Translations under genes and position numbers: made by a program
Part shown: positions 29,229-42,416 of the stretch, one piece after another
Layout: the number at the start of each line of letters is the position of its first letter
How positions within the stretch are numbered: position 1 is the stretch's first letter
From: Actinomucor elegans
Taxonomy: Eukaryota; Mucoromycota; Mucoromycetes; Mucorales; Mucoraceae
NCBI GenBank assembly: GCA_026027325.1
Contig: JAMSLZ010000007.1
Span: 1,178,001 to 1,242,000 of the forward strand
DNA: 64,000 nucleotides
Direction of reading: 5' to 3'
Notes under the pieces: model-generated
Told to the model about the DNA's origin: nothing
Databases searched by the model: none
What the model saw: only the letters and a program-made list of their open reading frames with translations

Positions 29229-30387
29229 TATGTTGTGGATAAAGGGAAAAAAAAAAGGAAAAAAAAAGAGAATATCAACACGTAGGAGAATAAGTGTTGG
29301 ACACAAAAGATAAAATGATGCATTATCTCTATAATATATCGCCTATATTTATAGTCTTTTAATTCTGTTGGAATTCATCATCTTAGCCTCGTGATGAAAC
29401 TTTATCAGCATTTAGCACTTTCCTTCTATTAAGAGCTAGTATATCGGTTGACCGCACTTTTACAGTGCGCTTATAATACCACGATTAAATAGCATTAGTT
29501 TGTGTTTATAATAGAAAAAGCTGTCAACTGCATACCTGCCTTGTGATACACATACACTGCTTTTGGCGACTGGTTGGACATTCTCAGGGTTACGGTGACA
29601 ATGTCTAAAGGGGATTTCCTAGTGATTGAGTCGCTGCAAGGCCTTGTAGATCACTTAACAGACCCTGTTTTTAACCACATCAACTTGTATCTTAAAGGAA
29701 TAAGTGGACCGAGGGCCCCAGAGAATCGGAAGGTTGCATGATTTCCAATCTGATTCGTGCAGCTTGTACTATGGTTATTACTTTATGAGCTGCCTTAGTC
29801 TCAAAGAAAGATCAACAATGCAATATCAGTTATAACGAATACAGTCATTATATTATAAAAACAATATGCATAATTTACTAATTGACCTAGTTGCTAAACA
29901 ATATCATACCTTCTGTAACGAGTGCACGGTTTTATCTTGCAAAAAGGATTATCAGGTTAAATTATGCATGCACGTAGTAATTGGTTCAGTACAACCTATA
30001 ATCACTGTACCATACGAGTTACCATGCGGTAATACTATAAAAAACAAGACCCACGCCGGCTATACGGATTTCCTCGTTCGCCAAAGGAATAATGACGCGG
30101 TTGTGTTTGTATTTCAAGACTATATCTTTTCTAGGTCTTACCAATGAAACTAATTTTCATTACTTTTATAGCTTACATAATATCCTACGTAAACAGACCA
30201 GTTTTTGAGCAATACAGAACTGATATGTAAGCAAGCGTAGTAGTCTCTGAGTTGGCACGAAAGGAAAAAAGGCCAAGTTTCAAAGCTAAATCAGTCAATT
30301 CTAGACCAGTATAACGAGAAAATCAAGGTTAAGTAGCGATAGATACTTAAATTAATATACTGATTACTTTTTTTCTGAATATTTATT
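29229..30387. other. Intergenic region between two minus-strand genes
   Basis: Upstream DNA of ceramidase, with G+A-rich leader runs. A 93-codon plus-strand frame (29866-30147) contains several Cys but no recognised domain, promoter or neighbouring exon. I treat it as unproven. Nothing else is seen. Confidence 0.4.
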
Positions 30388-31453
30388 TTAGGCTTTAAAT
30401 AATCCATTTCTATCGGCAACGTTAAATTTTAAAGTGACAGTGTCCTTGTCAGCTTTTCCAGGTTTGATACCAGCAGTAATTACATCTCCAGCCTTTATTG
30501 GGCCAACACCTGCTGGTGTACCTGTCAATATAACATCGCCTGCTTCGAGTTTCATGATCGAAGATACATATTCAATAAGGGATGGAACACTACCAATAAA
30601 TGTTCTGTTTAATAACTTTAACCACCAAAAATGCAATAACTGAAATGCTTACTTGAAGATCATATCTTTGGTGTTTCCTTGTTGACGGGTCTTGTCATTG
30701 ACTTTGAGCCAGAGATCAATATCACTGAGATCATTAAAGGCATCTTTGGGTATGAATTCACTAGTATAAAAATAAAAAAAATAAACTATCAGTTTGATAT
30801 ATCTTGTTATATAGTTTTGTTTAGTCAAACCTAATGGGTGAAAAAGTATCAAACCCCTTGGCCGTGCTCCAAGGAAGGCCCTTCTTTTTAGCATCATTCT
30901 AGATAAACATTCCATGTTTAATACCAAAAGTTCTCTATCCCCGCTTTCTCTCTTTTGTTACCTGAAGATTTCGGGCGGTCAAATCAATAGCCAAAGCATA
31001 ACCTAAAAAGCGCAATGAGTCAATTCTATCCTAATAGTTGTCCTATTCCCCTTCTGACTGACCTTCTACGTTATCCATAACTTTGGAGGCAGGACAATCG
31101 CGTGTTTCTTTTCCCATAACTACAGCAAGCTCAACTATAAATTAAAAATATAATAAGAACTTTTTCGATCAAGTCTGCACACGATATATCCTGGCTTACT
31201 TTCGTGGTGAACATCGCAACCATTAGGAATTTCAATAGTACCACCATTAGCCAAGTAGGAAGAAGTGGGCTTCAAAAAAAAGAAGGGTGATTTAGGTACA
31301 GCATTACCAAGTTCTTTAGCATGTTCACTGAATATAACCAAATTTCAAGTTAAAAAAAAAAGCAAGTAAGTAGTCTATTGGTTTTTTTTACCTAAAGTTT
31401 CTACCGATAGCAACGATCTTTTTACCAGTGGAGATAAATGTACGTGCAGACAT
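30388..31453 (-). CDS. Fumarylacetoacetate hydrolase family protein (FAHD1-like)
   Basis: FAHD1-type enzymes are small Mg-dependent mitochondrial or cytosolic acylpyruvases and oxaloacetate decarboxylases. ATG at 31451-31453 gives MSARTFISTGKKIVAIGRN, then the conserved FFFLKPTSSY, the metal-binding ELAVVMGKE with the Asp in YALAIDLTARN, GFDTFSPI, and the C-terminal block GDVILTGTPAGVGP. At least six exons join in frame. The last intron is best ended at ...TTAAACAG to give IFKTFIGSVPSLIEYVSS. Stop at 30388-30390. The length of roughly 220 residues fits FAHD1, not the larger tyrosine-pathway FAH. Which substrate it uses cannot be told from sequence. Confidence 0.85.
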
Positions 31454-32610
31454 TTTTCTTTGTTAAAAGAGGAAACAAAACAGATAAGATAAACAATTTG
31501 CTCGTTTTGGAGAACTATGCGGTGCTTTAATGTAAATCGTTCAAGGGTAAATGATCCTGTTGCACAAACCATGCTATGTCAGCATTAAGAACGATATAGT
31601 GTAGACTATTCATAGTTTACTATTAATCATCACTCATGGTGCTGCAGTTTTTTTTTATGAAAGGAATTATCAATCAGATGTAATGTTAAACTAGAATTAA
31701 TTGAGAGATCTACAGATCTTTTGATTTTATTTCTATGGTATTAATCACGCTACAGCTGTTCTATTTTAATCAAATAAATGATTCCTAATAAACACGATAT
31801 TAGTGGGGCCAGTCGAAATATATCTGTTGACCTATAATAGATTACTATTCTTTATACGACATTTAGCCGAGACTGATGGCAGATCTAGGAATGACAAAAT
31901 ATGAAATAATGATTTTTTTTTTAAAAAAACACATAAAAATGCGAATCAATATGTAGCAGTAAGTAGGCTAGTTTTTAAATCCAGTTATTTCGTTAAGAAC
32001 GAGGACTGCATCATTATAGAGACATGCTATACTATAATAGTGCCATAGATGAGATTTGCTAAAAATCATAGTACATTGATATTTTTTCTTGTAGTTTGAC
32101 CATTATAAAAAACTCGAGTTAAGATTTTTTTTTAAAAAAAAATAGGAAAATGAACTTGTCAAAGGAAAACCCATGCATAAATGTCATTATACTACAAAAA
32201 ACTAGCAATTATCATAAAATAACGTCGAGTATAAGAACAGTGACAAAGAAAAATCATGGTTTTAGAAGGGAAATATAGAATCACCTCTTTATCATCTAAT
32301 ACACAATTATGTATACAGACTATTAATGAATTTTGCTTATAGACATACTTTGATTACTCCAAGACTAATAAAAGAAAATATCAAGATATAAACCTGACGC
32401 GATCATGTAATTTGGTTTCAATAATAATAGTCATAGTAAAAAAAAACCACTTAAAAGATAACAAGCAGACATTCTGTATCTTTCAATTATTTCATAGGAT
32501 TTAATAAAATAGTCTTGTATGTATTTAGTATAAATAGTTTATTGAATATGACAATACGTAAAAATGTTTGATATATGGATAGTAAAAGCGATTCAAAGAA
32601 GCCCACAATT
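31454..32610. other. Intergenic region
   Basis: No gene. It has a copy of the dispersed repeat (31674-31710) and two T/A palindromes (31913-31929 and 32125-32142). Confidence 0.5.
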
Positions 32611-34854
32611 TTAAGCAGCAGGAGAACCAGCTTTTGCAAGAGCAGCAGATATCAACGAAGCATGAGACCATGTCAAATCACGCGCACCTGTATTAAAGCC
32701 ATCATCACGACCATATTGTTCGGACATGGAACCGTTATTCATAGCATGGATTTTAACAGTAGAAAAGAATCTATCAGCAGCTAAAGCCACATTTTGAGTC
32801 ATAGTACTGAAAGCAGATGTGCCAGGTGTGTACTTGGTACCAACAGCAGCAGAACTATCAAACTTTTTAAAGAATTGCAAGTTGATATCTGTAACAGAAA
32901 CACCGCCATTGGTTGTCCATTCCTTAATAGCACGGTAATACAGTTCAGCATAAGCGTTGGTGGCCAAGAACCAAGGGTTTCCTAAAGAATTGCCATTACC
33001 ATTATAGGTGTCTTCAGGATAACGACCAATAGCATTGCCAAGGTATCCTGGCAAGTTTTTGTTAATATTGTATAATGAAGCAAATTGGTTCTCAATGGCA
33101 ACGGCAGTAGCAAGGATCTATATTACAAATTCGAATTCGTTTAGTTAATTCATGTCTTTTTCCGATAATGTGATGCATGCCTTTTCAGAACCTGGAGTAT
33201 AGAAGCCGTCTTGAGTGCTACCGACATTAGCGGCAATCAGATTAGCAATATCATAACCAGCCTTATCGACACCAGCGGTCTTGCTCTGAGTGACAGTGAC
33301 ATAATTGTTAGAGGAAGACCAGAAGGTATCGATCTTTGACTTGATGTTGTTGGCAGTATTTGTGTAAGTATTGGCGCGAGTAGAATCGCCATTACGAGCA
33401 GCAAAATTAGCTCCATTTACTAAACCCTTACGCATCACCATCAAAGTGTAAAAATGGACGCCGTTGACCTCTTCCCTGTATTACGAACTATGATTAGCTT
33501 GTGATTCTGTTTAAAAAAGAAAGCGCTTACCATAAGTCAAAGCATCCATTGGACCAAGTGTTTACAACGTAATCTAGGTCCTTGAAAATAGCTTTCATGA
33601 CGCTCGTGAGTACACTGGCCATTTTTTTTTTAAAAAAAAAGGAGGTTTCTTTACTTACCAGGCTTAAGGGTGCCAGTGACATAGTTTGCATCATTGGTTT
33701 GTTTAAGGATACTGTCTGCGATTAATATAAAAGACGAGGCACGTTCAGCGGGTCCATCGTTTTGAGGTCTATATAGATATTCATTATTTTAGAAAGAAAG
33801 ATTGCGCAGGTAAATCAGCTTGTACCTTCCCCAAGGACCTGAAAAACCAGAGCCATCCTTATTAAACTTGGGTTCTCCAAGGCAATTACAAACAGTAGCT
33901 GTGTTCTGTGTATTAATGGAGAATGTAACGTAGTCCTTTAAAAGGCCAAGGATGGTACTATTACCAGCCAAAGTAGTATTGTAATCGTTGGCAATGACAT
34001 GGGAGACCAAAGCAGCATCACGAGTCCAAGCGTAAAAGTAATCAGGATTAGCAGTAGACAAAGATGCAGCAATAAAGCCTTTGACGGTACCGGCAGGATT
34101 AATATTGCGGAGCATAGTGAAACGACTGATCTCGAGTTGACCAGCGATCCAAGAACTAACCGAGGAATTGCCAGCAGGGAATCCAGTAGGAACATGAGTA
34201 GGGGCAGAGGTTGTAGTAGAAGATCCACCACCATTGGCGGTAGTAGTAGTTGCTGGTGTAGTAGTGGTAGTGGTAGAAACTAAGGTTAAATAAAGAGCAA
34301 TTTGTATAAGTAGCTCGATTATAGCAGCTTGTAGCATGTGAAAATACCTTGATAGTTCTTTGAGCCGTTGTTATCGTAGTACGTGGTACCACTAACGACG
34401 TACTAATCAAATAAAGCGCGTTAATTGCGTATGAAATGTGGCAGGACATGAAGGATTTACCTTGACATAGAATTGCTTTATGCCATTAACAGAGGCAGAA
34501 AATTTCCAGATTTCATAGTTTGCGCCAGAGATACTAGTAGAGTGAGTAGCAGCAATTGTATTCTTATTACTGTTCCAGTTATCATTAGCATCAGAGTAAA
34601 TTATAGTAACATCTTTAGAGTAAGCAATGTTCTTAACCTATGCATATAAATAATACATATCAAAGTATGATTAGCATTGTTATGCAGAAAGTGAGTATAC
34701 ATACATAAATATCACCAGATAGATTAGAACCATCATAGTCAAAGGATTTGACTTTGACTTCTGCAGTAGTAGGAACTGACTGCGCGAGAACAGTAACAGC
34801 AAATAAACTGGCAAAGAGAAGAACCGGCTTCTTTAAGACATTAGCAAACTTCAT
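32611..34854 (-). CDS. Secreted glucoamylase, CBM21 + GH15
   Basis: It releases glucose from the non-reducing ends of starch outside the cell. ATG 34852-34854 begins a signal peptide ([20 protein letters not shown]). Next comes an N-terminal CBM21 starch-binding domain ([19 protein letters not shown] onward), then a Thr/Ser-rich linker, then the GH15 catalytic domain ([29 protein letters not shown]). The general acid Glu is in CLGEPKFN; the second Glu is in SEQYGRDDG. The domain ends [16 protein letters not shown]21 at the N-terminus is the Rhizopus/Mucor arrangement; Aspergillus enzymes carry CBM20 at the C-terminus. About nine exons splice in frame; one intron contains a T10A9 palindrome (33622-33640). 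TATA-like sequence (TATAAAG, minus strand) lies near 34930. Intact. Confidence 0.93.
33622..33640. repeat. T10A9 palindrome inside glucoamylase intron
   Basis: Ten T are followed directly by nine A, close to the 5' splice site region of an intron on the minus strand. It is one of eight such palindromes in the window. Confidence 0.7.
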
Positions 34855-37403
34855 ATCGATTATAGAAAACTATGAGAGGGTACAATGATAAAGCAAAAAA
34901 AAAAAAAAAAAGTAATCGAATAAAGCTCTTTATATTTTTTTTAGATACGCCAAACTAATCAAAGGAAAACCTGGAAGAGAATAATGCATCCATTCAGAAA
35001 TATCCAGCATTACACATACATAGAGGAAATGAGTCGTATTCATTAAAGAATCAAGCAGAACAGCGTTAGATCCGACTGAATAAACATGAAAAATCGAATA
35101 TTCCCGCTTCTTTTCCACGTTATACCTATTACCCAAGCACAATAGAAAGTTTGCAGAACATAAGAAACTATACAATTATATATGCTAGGGGTTAAACTTT
35201 AGTTAGAACCGAACCATGGGAGATCACTGATCGGTATGTATGACAAATGGTAACTGTCTAGGTGCTACAAAAACAAGTAAATTGTATACCGCAGGACAGC
35301 ATTCTTCTCATACTCGTACCGGTTCCAGATAATTCAGTTTTTACAGCCACGGTAAGTTCAGTCGAGTAGCACTTGGCAGTACAACGATATGCAAAACCTG
35401 TACATGGTTTTACTGCATATAGTAATTCATTCCCCACACAGAATACTTTATTCAACGGAAAAAATAACGGTAAAAAAAAAAAAGACTTGCAATTGACCTT
35501 AATAAGCAGCTGAAAGCTCCCAGAAATAGGTACTCCTATTACCTTACAGTAGGACGCGTGAAAATTGGGTACGGACAAACAACGAGATTTCAGAAGAGTC
35601 TAAGTATTTTAAATATCTTTTTGAAGGACAGCACACGTTTTGCACATATATCTACTAATGAACTTGTCAAAGATCCTGCCTCAAATGTCTGAGAATAGTC
35701 CATTTTCTTTAAAAGACATAAAATACAGACAAACATTGTGAACTACCAGGTCGCACGAAATTAATGAAACCAGTTATTGATGAGTATACTATATTACAGA
35801 TAAATAAAAACTTTGGTAGATGCAGTGGTTTATTCTGAATCTATTTTACTTGTCAGATGCAACATTAGGACGAAATTGATTGGCATATCCACTGATGATT
35901 AGATCTAAGTACTATGAGATATATTTCAATTATTAGATGCTTACTATTGACGAGTATAGTATATTAACTGCAGTTCGATTAATCAGTAATAGCCTTCATA
36001 AATTTAATAGTTAGTTCAGAGTAAGTATCTATTAATCTTCAAATGCGACATTACATAGGATTCAATCGGCAGATCCATTAATGATTAGTTGCTTATATGG
36101 TTGAAACTACCATGTACATATCTTACAGCCAATCACCAAAATAGAAAAAAAAACGCAGCAATTTATTCAAATAATAATTCTAGAAAGTGGAATAGTTTAT
36201 CATACACTTATACCTGTTATTAGATGTGATATTAAATCGTAACCGGTTGAGAAATGTAATGTCAAACATGGCTTTATTTCTGAAAATTTCTCAAATTTAT
36301 ACTCTCATTAGCCAAGAAAACCAATTTTTTTTCTGAAATGTATAGACACCGTTTTAGAAGCATACTCAATAATAGCACATATTTCGCAGATTGATGGTAT
36401 ATGAATTTATTCTTTTGCCGATTATATTGTATATGAAAACCTGAATTAAGGCTATATTACTACTACTACTACTAATAGTAATAAAAAATCCAAAAAATGA
36501 ACTTTTAATGACAAGATGATCATTTCAGAACTGTACATGATTATATTTAGAGCATTAGATACATTTTCTAATACTACTCAAATTTAATAATATAGGTTTT
36601 GTTTATCAGCAACGTTTTGCTATTAAAATCAAAATCAGGCTTTGGTTCCTGACTTTGAGGGGGTTTGCTGCGGAAATCTATCCTTTACCACCGATAGACA
36701 AAGTAAATAGCTATATAATATCTTTATACTGCTTTTTAAAGATAGTGCAAGTATCCCAGGGGTGCAGTTTTTTAGTTGAAATGCGCTATATGCATACGAG
36801 AATATATATGTATATATGTGCTGCATTTTTGCGCATATAAAAGCTTGACAAAAGATTGTAAAACAAAATGGAAGATAGATCATATTGTAAGTAATTATAT
36901 AATAGTTTCAAATAAAATACCATATGATCATTTACGCCATTCGATAAATGAATGGATTCTGCATCAATCCTATCAATTCACGTTTTGCCTATCGGTGTGC
37001 TTCCATTATTCAAAAGTCAGATGAAAGAAACACAGACTCAAACCTAAAGGGCGTCAGAAAAAGTGGGCCTTTTTCTAGCTTAAGATACGTGTATCAATGA
37101 CAACAATTTCGATTCATGGACCCAGATGTCCTTGCACTAAAAATGATCCATGAAAGATGCATGATTTGGTCTATTTTTCTCAACAGGGTCTACTAGTTGC
37201 TGCATAACTCATTATGCATTAATATCACCAGCCTGGTCAGCTCCATATTAAAAATAAAAAAGACTCCGACGTTTAGCTCCCCGCCCGGCTGATTTCTGCT
37301 GCAGCCCGAAGTCACAAAAGACCAAATGCAAAAAGACCAAGAGAGAGAGAGAAGGGCTATTTTGTTTACTTTTTTTTTTCTTTTCCTCATCCAATTTATA
37401 ACC
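34855..37403. other. Intergenic region with repeat array
   Basis: A degenerate tandem array (35770-36260) is listed separately. A 106-codon minus-strand frame (35258-35578) has eight Cys in its second half but no signal peptide or family resemblance that I recognise; I do not call it a gene. A CT-rich leader precedes the ING gene. Confidence 0.4.
35770..36260 (+). repeat. Degenerate tandem repeat, ~180-bp period (three units)
   Basis: A core of about 32 bp (CAGATGYRACATTA...GATTGGC-like) recurs at 35853-35884, 36039-36070 and 36219-36251, spaced 186 and 180 bp. A second motif, GAGTATA(C/G)TATATTA, recurs at 35778 and 35949, about 75-90 bp before its core. The units are strongly diverged. The same core is found at other loci on both strands. 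Confidence 0.6.
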
Positions 37404-38428
37404 ATGAGTGCCTCAGTAGCAGATATATTTGAAGACTATGTTGAAAGTAAATATACATTCAAACTAATGCGTATTGATTCTAACTGTCAAAACTAGGTCT
37501 ACAAAACTTGCCTTCAGAAATAGACCAAAACATGCACGAATTACGTCGCATGGATGAAGAATTTCAACGTATTGTGTACATGATTTTGAGGAAACTCACC
37601 TTGTTAATGCATTGGCTTATTTAATTGACATTTCAACTATAGGATATCGTGAGATTTATACCAAGCATAGACGATCTTATGCCAAACTGCGTAAAGCAGC
37701 TGCGAATAACAATAATGTCAGTAGCTCAGCAAGCGGGACGACACCCACATCGTCTATCAACCTAGTCGCTGCCCGCACGCAACTCGAAAAAGATTTCAAG
37801 AATGCAGTTCAAAAGCAGGATCAAAAGATAGATTTAACCAAACGTATGTACGACCTAGTCAGTCGACATATCGAGCGCATTGATTCGCAAATGGCTAAAA
37901 GCGATATCAGTGAACTGGATTGGATGGGTGGTGCAACTCGCAAATCATTAGTGACAGATGACACCAGTTGGAAGTTTGATCATCACGGTGGTGGCCGTAA
38001 AAGACCTTCACCTCATGGAGCATTGTCTGTCAGAAAGAGGTAACAAACGAACATACTGTAATGATTGTACCAACTCATCTCTTGTATCTACAGTAGAACG
38101 CTTCATTCGTCTAGACCTAACCCAGCAATTGAACAAAATGGAGCGCTTCCTGAGCTAGAGATTGATCCAAATGAGCCCAAATACTGTTACTGTAACCAGG
38201 TTTCTTTTGGAGATATGGTTGCTTGTGATGGAGAAAATGTAAAACGATAAACGTAATATTTACCCTTATTCTAACAATTTTTTTTTTCTTTAGTGTGAAA
38301 AGGAATGGTTCCATTACGCTTGTGTTGGTTTGATTGAACCACCTGTAGGAAAGTGGTATTGTGATGACTGTGCAGCAGAAGAAGGATATCGAAAGAAACT
38401 TAAACGTTTCACAGAAGAAATGTTCTAG
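37404..38428 (+). CDS. ING-family PHD finger protein
   Basis: ING/Yng proteins read histone H3 trimethylated on Lys4 and bring histone acetyltransferase or deacetylase complexes to chromatin. ATG 37404. The N-terminal ING domain is spread over exons: [52 protein letters not shown], then a helical stretch to about residue 180. A basic, Ser-rich linker ([11 protein letters not shown]) follows, then a PHD finger: [31 protein letters not shown] and GKWYCDDC (C4HC3, with the Met/Asp/Trp that form the K4me3 cage and neighbours). The short tail ends TEEMF. Five or six exons join in phase; the last intron falls between EN and CEKEW. Which of Yng1, Yng2 or Pho23 it corresponds to is not clear. Confidence 0.9.
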
Positions 38429-39805
38429 TTTATCATAGTAAACCAACAAAAAGAATACCCGTTTTTATATATATATATTTTTGTATATACTGCATTAATA
38501 CTACGCTGTATTTCAGCATTTCTTAAATAAATTCCAATGTATCCAGGACATCTCCGACAAATTTTTTTCCAATTCGTGAATTGTATCTGAAACAACAATC
38601 AACTGCAATGGAGCTTTGAGTTTTGGATACTATGTGGCGCAAAGTACATTGTAATGGCTTTTAGTAAAAAAAAAACTCAACGAAATTATTCTAATCAGCT
38701 ATTCTTTTATGTCTGGAACACGATCTATGTTGTGATTGTTATATCTATTTTAAACTATCCAGAAAAAAAAAAAAGAAAAAAAAAGTCGAGCTTTCTTTAA
38801 TCTACATCAGCGGCTCTAGGTTCAAATGTGAAGTTATTGACTTAATAATCATGATTTTCAATTCTGAAGGATAGAGGATCCCAGGTTCCATTCACTTGCA
38901 GTACTGCTAAATAATGTATCAATATTTTTGCACTGCATTTGGTGGTTGGGACATTAGATCAGTAGTGACTGTGATATATAGACTTGTAACGTACTGACTT
39001 TCGTTAGTACGTGCTTTAAAGATAGTTTTATGATCAAAACCGAAATATACTAGTTACTACTAAAGATAAAAAATGTCCTACAACAGAAACTAATGATAGT
39101 GCGCAAAAAGTGCTCTGAAAATTTGAGTGTAATTGAATCTAATGGTGAATAGATCTCCCAATGGATTCTGTCTTAATGCCGCATCTGATGATGGCTAGCA
39201 CATGTTTAGAATAGAGGTTGCTTCTACTAGGATGATTATTTAACTAAAATGCCAAATGCAAGGAGTATGTCACATTTTAGATCAGAATACTACACTTTTC
39301 ATGTAACCTACTAGATATGGATCAATAGTAGATTTCTACAGATGTAGGTTAGATATTTTATCAGATCTGCGCTCCCATAATCAGAATGAGCTGCTGCATC
39401 TACTAGAACTATTATTTAGTCAACCTACCAAAAGTGAATGATGCAGTTATGACTGGTTACAAATTACGTGCTTTCCCTCTTATAAAATAAATCTAATCTA
39501 TAGATCTCATATTCCCTATCTGATGACCGGTACATGTTCAAAAGAACTGTTCACTACATCTATATATTTCATTGAAATCAATCCCTTGTTCAGAGCTACC
39601 ATATCAAGTAAACGTTCGGTCCTTTCGGCGAATACAGCATACAATTAGCTTTGAATTGAGAGTTTAGCTGTACATAAATTTGCATCTACAGTACGGAGTC
39701 AAATTTCTCTAATAGACTATATGAGTGCAACCCAAGTAATTCTACTACTACAATAATATTCTTGTATTTTATTATAAAAAACTTGTCTATTATTCTATCT
39801 AAAGT
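38429..39805. other. Intergenic spacer between convergent genes
   Basis: No gene. It contains diverged dispersed-repeat units (core at 39158-39190, related sequence at 39340-39430) and short A runs. Confidence 0.5.
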
Positions 39806-41614
39806 CTATTTTTTTTCTTTATCATCTTGGCCATCCTTTGGTTTGTCTTTTTCATCATCTTCATGACAGATTTTATCCTTAATTTTTCCAAACGCATTTT
39901 TAAAGAATCCACCAGCGTCTTTCTTTGTACTATCTTGGTTGGTATCATCCTCAGGTGTCATCTTAGGGGATGGAGGCGGTGTATCAGGTGAAACTTGGGT
40001 AGGTTCTTCCTTGGGACGATACTCTTCATCTACAAGAGCTGCGTACTGCTCAATAATTTGCTTTTGTTGACCCTTGAGTGATCGAGGAAACTCGACTTTT
40101 AATGTAACAATTTGATCACCACGAGTAGAACTACGAAGACGTTGAATACCACGACCTCTCAAAGCAATATTATCACCAGGCTGAGCGCCTGAAGGCACCT
40201 TCACATCCACGTCACCGTCTACTGTAGGAATACGAATACGGCCACCCAGCATAGCCTTATAGAAAGGGATCTTTGCTTCAACGTATATATCAGAATCCTG
40301 TCTACGGAAAATCTTGCTTGCTTGAATCTATAGCGCGTTTTAGTAAAGTATATAGGATAAGGATAGACACTTACGTTTAATGTTACAAAAAGATCACCAT
40401 TAGGGCCTTGTCCCTTTAAGGGAGCATCGCCTTCGCCTGTAACTCTAATTCTAGAGTTTTGATCTACACCGGCAGGCACCTTGACTTGAACGGTCTTTCT
40501 TTCTCTCACCTTGCCCATACTATTACAAGAAGGACATCCACATCCAGCAGGGATAGTAGAGCCTGCGCCACCACAAGATTGACAGGAAGTTTGCATATGG
40601 AATCCGCCCATCATAATAGTCTGTACACCAGAACCACGACAGGTTTGGCATGTATCCTTCTTTTTACCTGCGCCTAATCCACTACCATGGCAAGTATCAC
40701 AATTGGTGACTTTGTTGACTTGTACATATTTAGTGGCACCCTTGACAGCTTCCATAAAAGTCAAGGTTAACGGCACTTGTAGATCGTCACCAGGTGTGGG
40801 TCTATTATGGAAAGCATCGCCTCCACCAGCTGCAGAGGGGCCTCTTCCACCAAATCCACCACCAAAGAATTGACTAAAGATATCGTTGGGATCGAAGCCA
40901 CCAGGGAAACCGCCCCCAGCACCACCTTGAAAGCCGCCATATGGGCTGCCACCTTCAAAACCATGGCCAAATTGATCATACTGCTTACGCTTTTCTTCAT
41001 CTGATAAAATTTCATAAGCTTCTTGGATTTGAACAAATTTCTCTCGAGCATCTTTATCCTTGTTTGTATCTGGATGGTATTTCTTGGCCAACTAAAACAA
41101 GAGAATCAGTTTTATGCAACTCATTTTTTTTTTTAAAAAAAAAAGCAAAAAATAGTTACACCATAATAAGCTTTTTTAATTTCACTAGCAGTGGATGACT
41201 TTTTGACACCCAAGACATCATAGGGATCTTTCTTAGCAGAGGAGCACGTTGGTGCTGTTGATATTACGGATCAGTCTTTGTATTTCTCGTATTGCGATAT
41301 GATATTATTACCTGTAGCATGGATGTATCTCTATCATATAGTCAGCTTCTTAGGTATCCAACTAGTTTAAAACATGCATACATACCTTTTGTTTTTGGTA
41401 ATGGTTATTGAATGAACCACCTAACGCGACATGGCCATCTATTCTCGAGAAATCAGTCGCAAAAAAAAAGAGATCAATAGCAGTCCATTTGCATACCTCT
41501 TCGAATAGTGCTAATAAATCGTTTCGTCAAGGGCTTGTAAGCTGCTTGTTGCTTAGTTTTCAAAGCGTTTATCGTCAATAAAGCAGCCTTTCCCCAAGTT
41601 GAACGTGTGGCCAT
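39806..41614 (-). CDS. MDJ1: Mitochondrial type I DnaJ co-chaperone (Mdj1-like)
   Basis: It stimulates mitochondrial Hsp70 in protein folding. ATG 41612-41614 starts a basic, Ser/Thr-rich presequence ([14 protein letters not shown]...RFISTIRRG). The J domain begins [22 protein letters not shown], then HPD in [13 protein letters not shown] Gly/Phe-rich region follows ([14 protein letters not shown]), then four zinc-binding repeats ([32 protein letters not shown]), then the client-binding domains ([33 protein letters not shown]). The acidic/Lys-rich tail ends KEKK. One exon is 19 nt (AGATACATCC..., about 41318-41336). The J-domain intron must use the donor GTAACT after GGT to keep the frame, and it contains a T11A10 palindrome. 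Complete. Confidence 0.92.
41124..41144. repeat. T11A10 palindrome inside DnaJ intron
   Basis: Eleven T are followed by ten A within the intron that splits the J domain. Confidence 0.7.
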
Positions 41615-41789
41615 GACTAAGAAAAACAGAAAAAAAAAAAAAAAATCGGAGAAGGGGAAACAAAAAAGACGACTAGCAGGGGATTTAAGCGTGGATTTTT
41701 TTTTCTTGAAGCTTCTATTGTTTGCTGGTGCCTCAGTGTCGGGGCCCAATAATGTTTTGACCTAAAAAAGACAAATTTTAATGATACAT

Positions 41790-41791
<2 letters not shown>

Positions 41792-41844
<53 letters not shown>

Positions 41845-41946
41845 TAGAATCTGCGCAAATGAAAATTCTGCGCAGATATTGTTGGTAAAATCCGTAAAAC
41901 TTGTTTGCCAAGTGCGCAGGAATAGTATTCATTTGCGCTGATTCTA

Positions 41947-41982
<36 letters not shown>
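41792..41982. repeat. Foldback element with poly-T/poly-A ends
   Basis: A run of 50 T (41792-41841) leads into ACATAGAATCTGCGCAAATG (41842 on). The reverse complement, with one mismatch over 22 nt, occurs at 41928-41949 and leads into 33 A (41950-41982). Inside, TCTGCGCAGA and a further imperfect inverted copy (CCTGCGCACT) lengthen the stem. It has no coding capacity. It resembles a MITE or foldback element with homopolymer termini. No target duplication was recognised. Confidence 0.65.
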
Positions 41983-41986
<4 letters not shown>

Positions 41987-42385
41987 GCAGAAATTATATA
42001 ACTAGCACGATTGTTTATTTGCATGGCTGTAATTTAAAAAAGCCAAAGATTTTGATAGATTCCTTGCAAGGTACAACTGTCGCTAAACAAGATACGACCA
42101 TGATAATATTAGTAGGATGCTTTATATATATATAAAGGAATACTTGCATCTCATTGTTGCTCTATTCTGTTTTCTATCCTTGTAAGAATAGCTTATAAAG
42201 GCTAAATTACTTCAATTTGCTTTGCTCACTATATTCCTGCAGATCTTTGCAACATTAGTCCTTGAACTCAAGCCAAATAAACATTCTCTATCCAAAAGAA
42301 ATGTAACCAATATCTGATTGAATGGTGGAACTACATGTGTTTCCACCACATGCACTGAAGAGCTGAGCAGATGGTACTTCTAACC

Positions 42386-42416
<31 letters not shown>

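Noticed and set aside
29866..30147. 93-codon plus-strand frame
   Set aside because: Ordinary composition, no domain and no promoter or exon context; length alone is not enough.
35258..35578. 106-codon Cys-containing minus-strand frame
   Set aside because: No signal peptide, no splice partner and no recognisable family; a chance open frame cannot be excluded.
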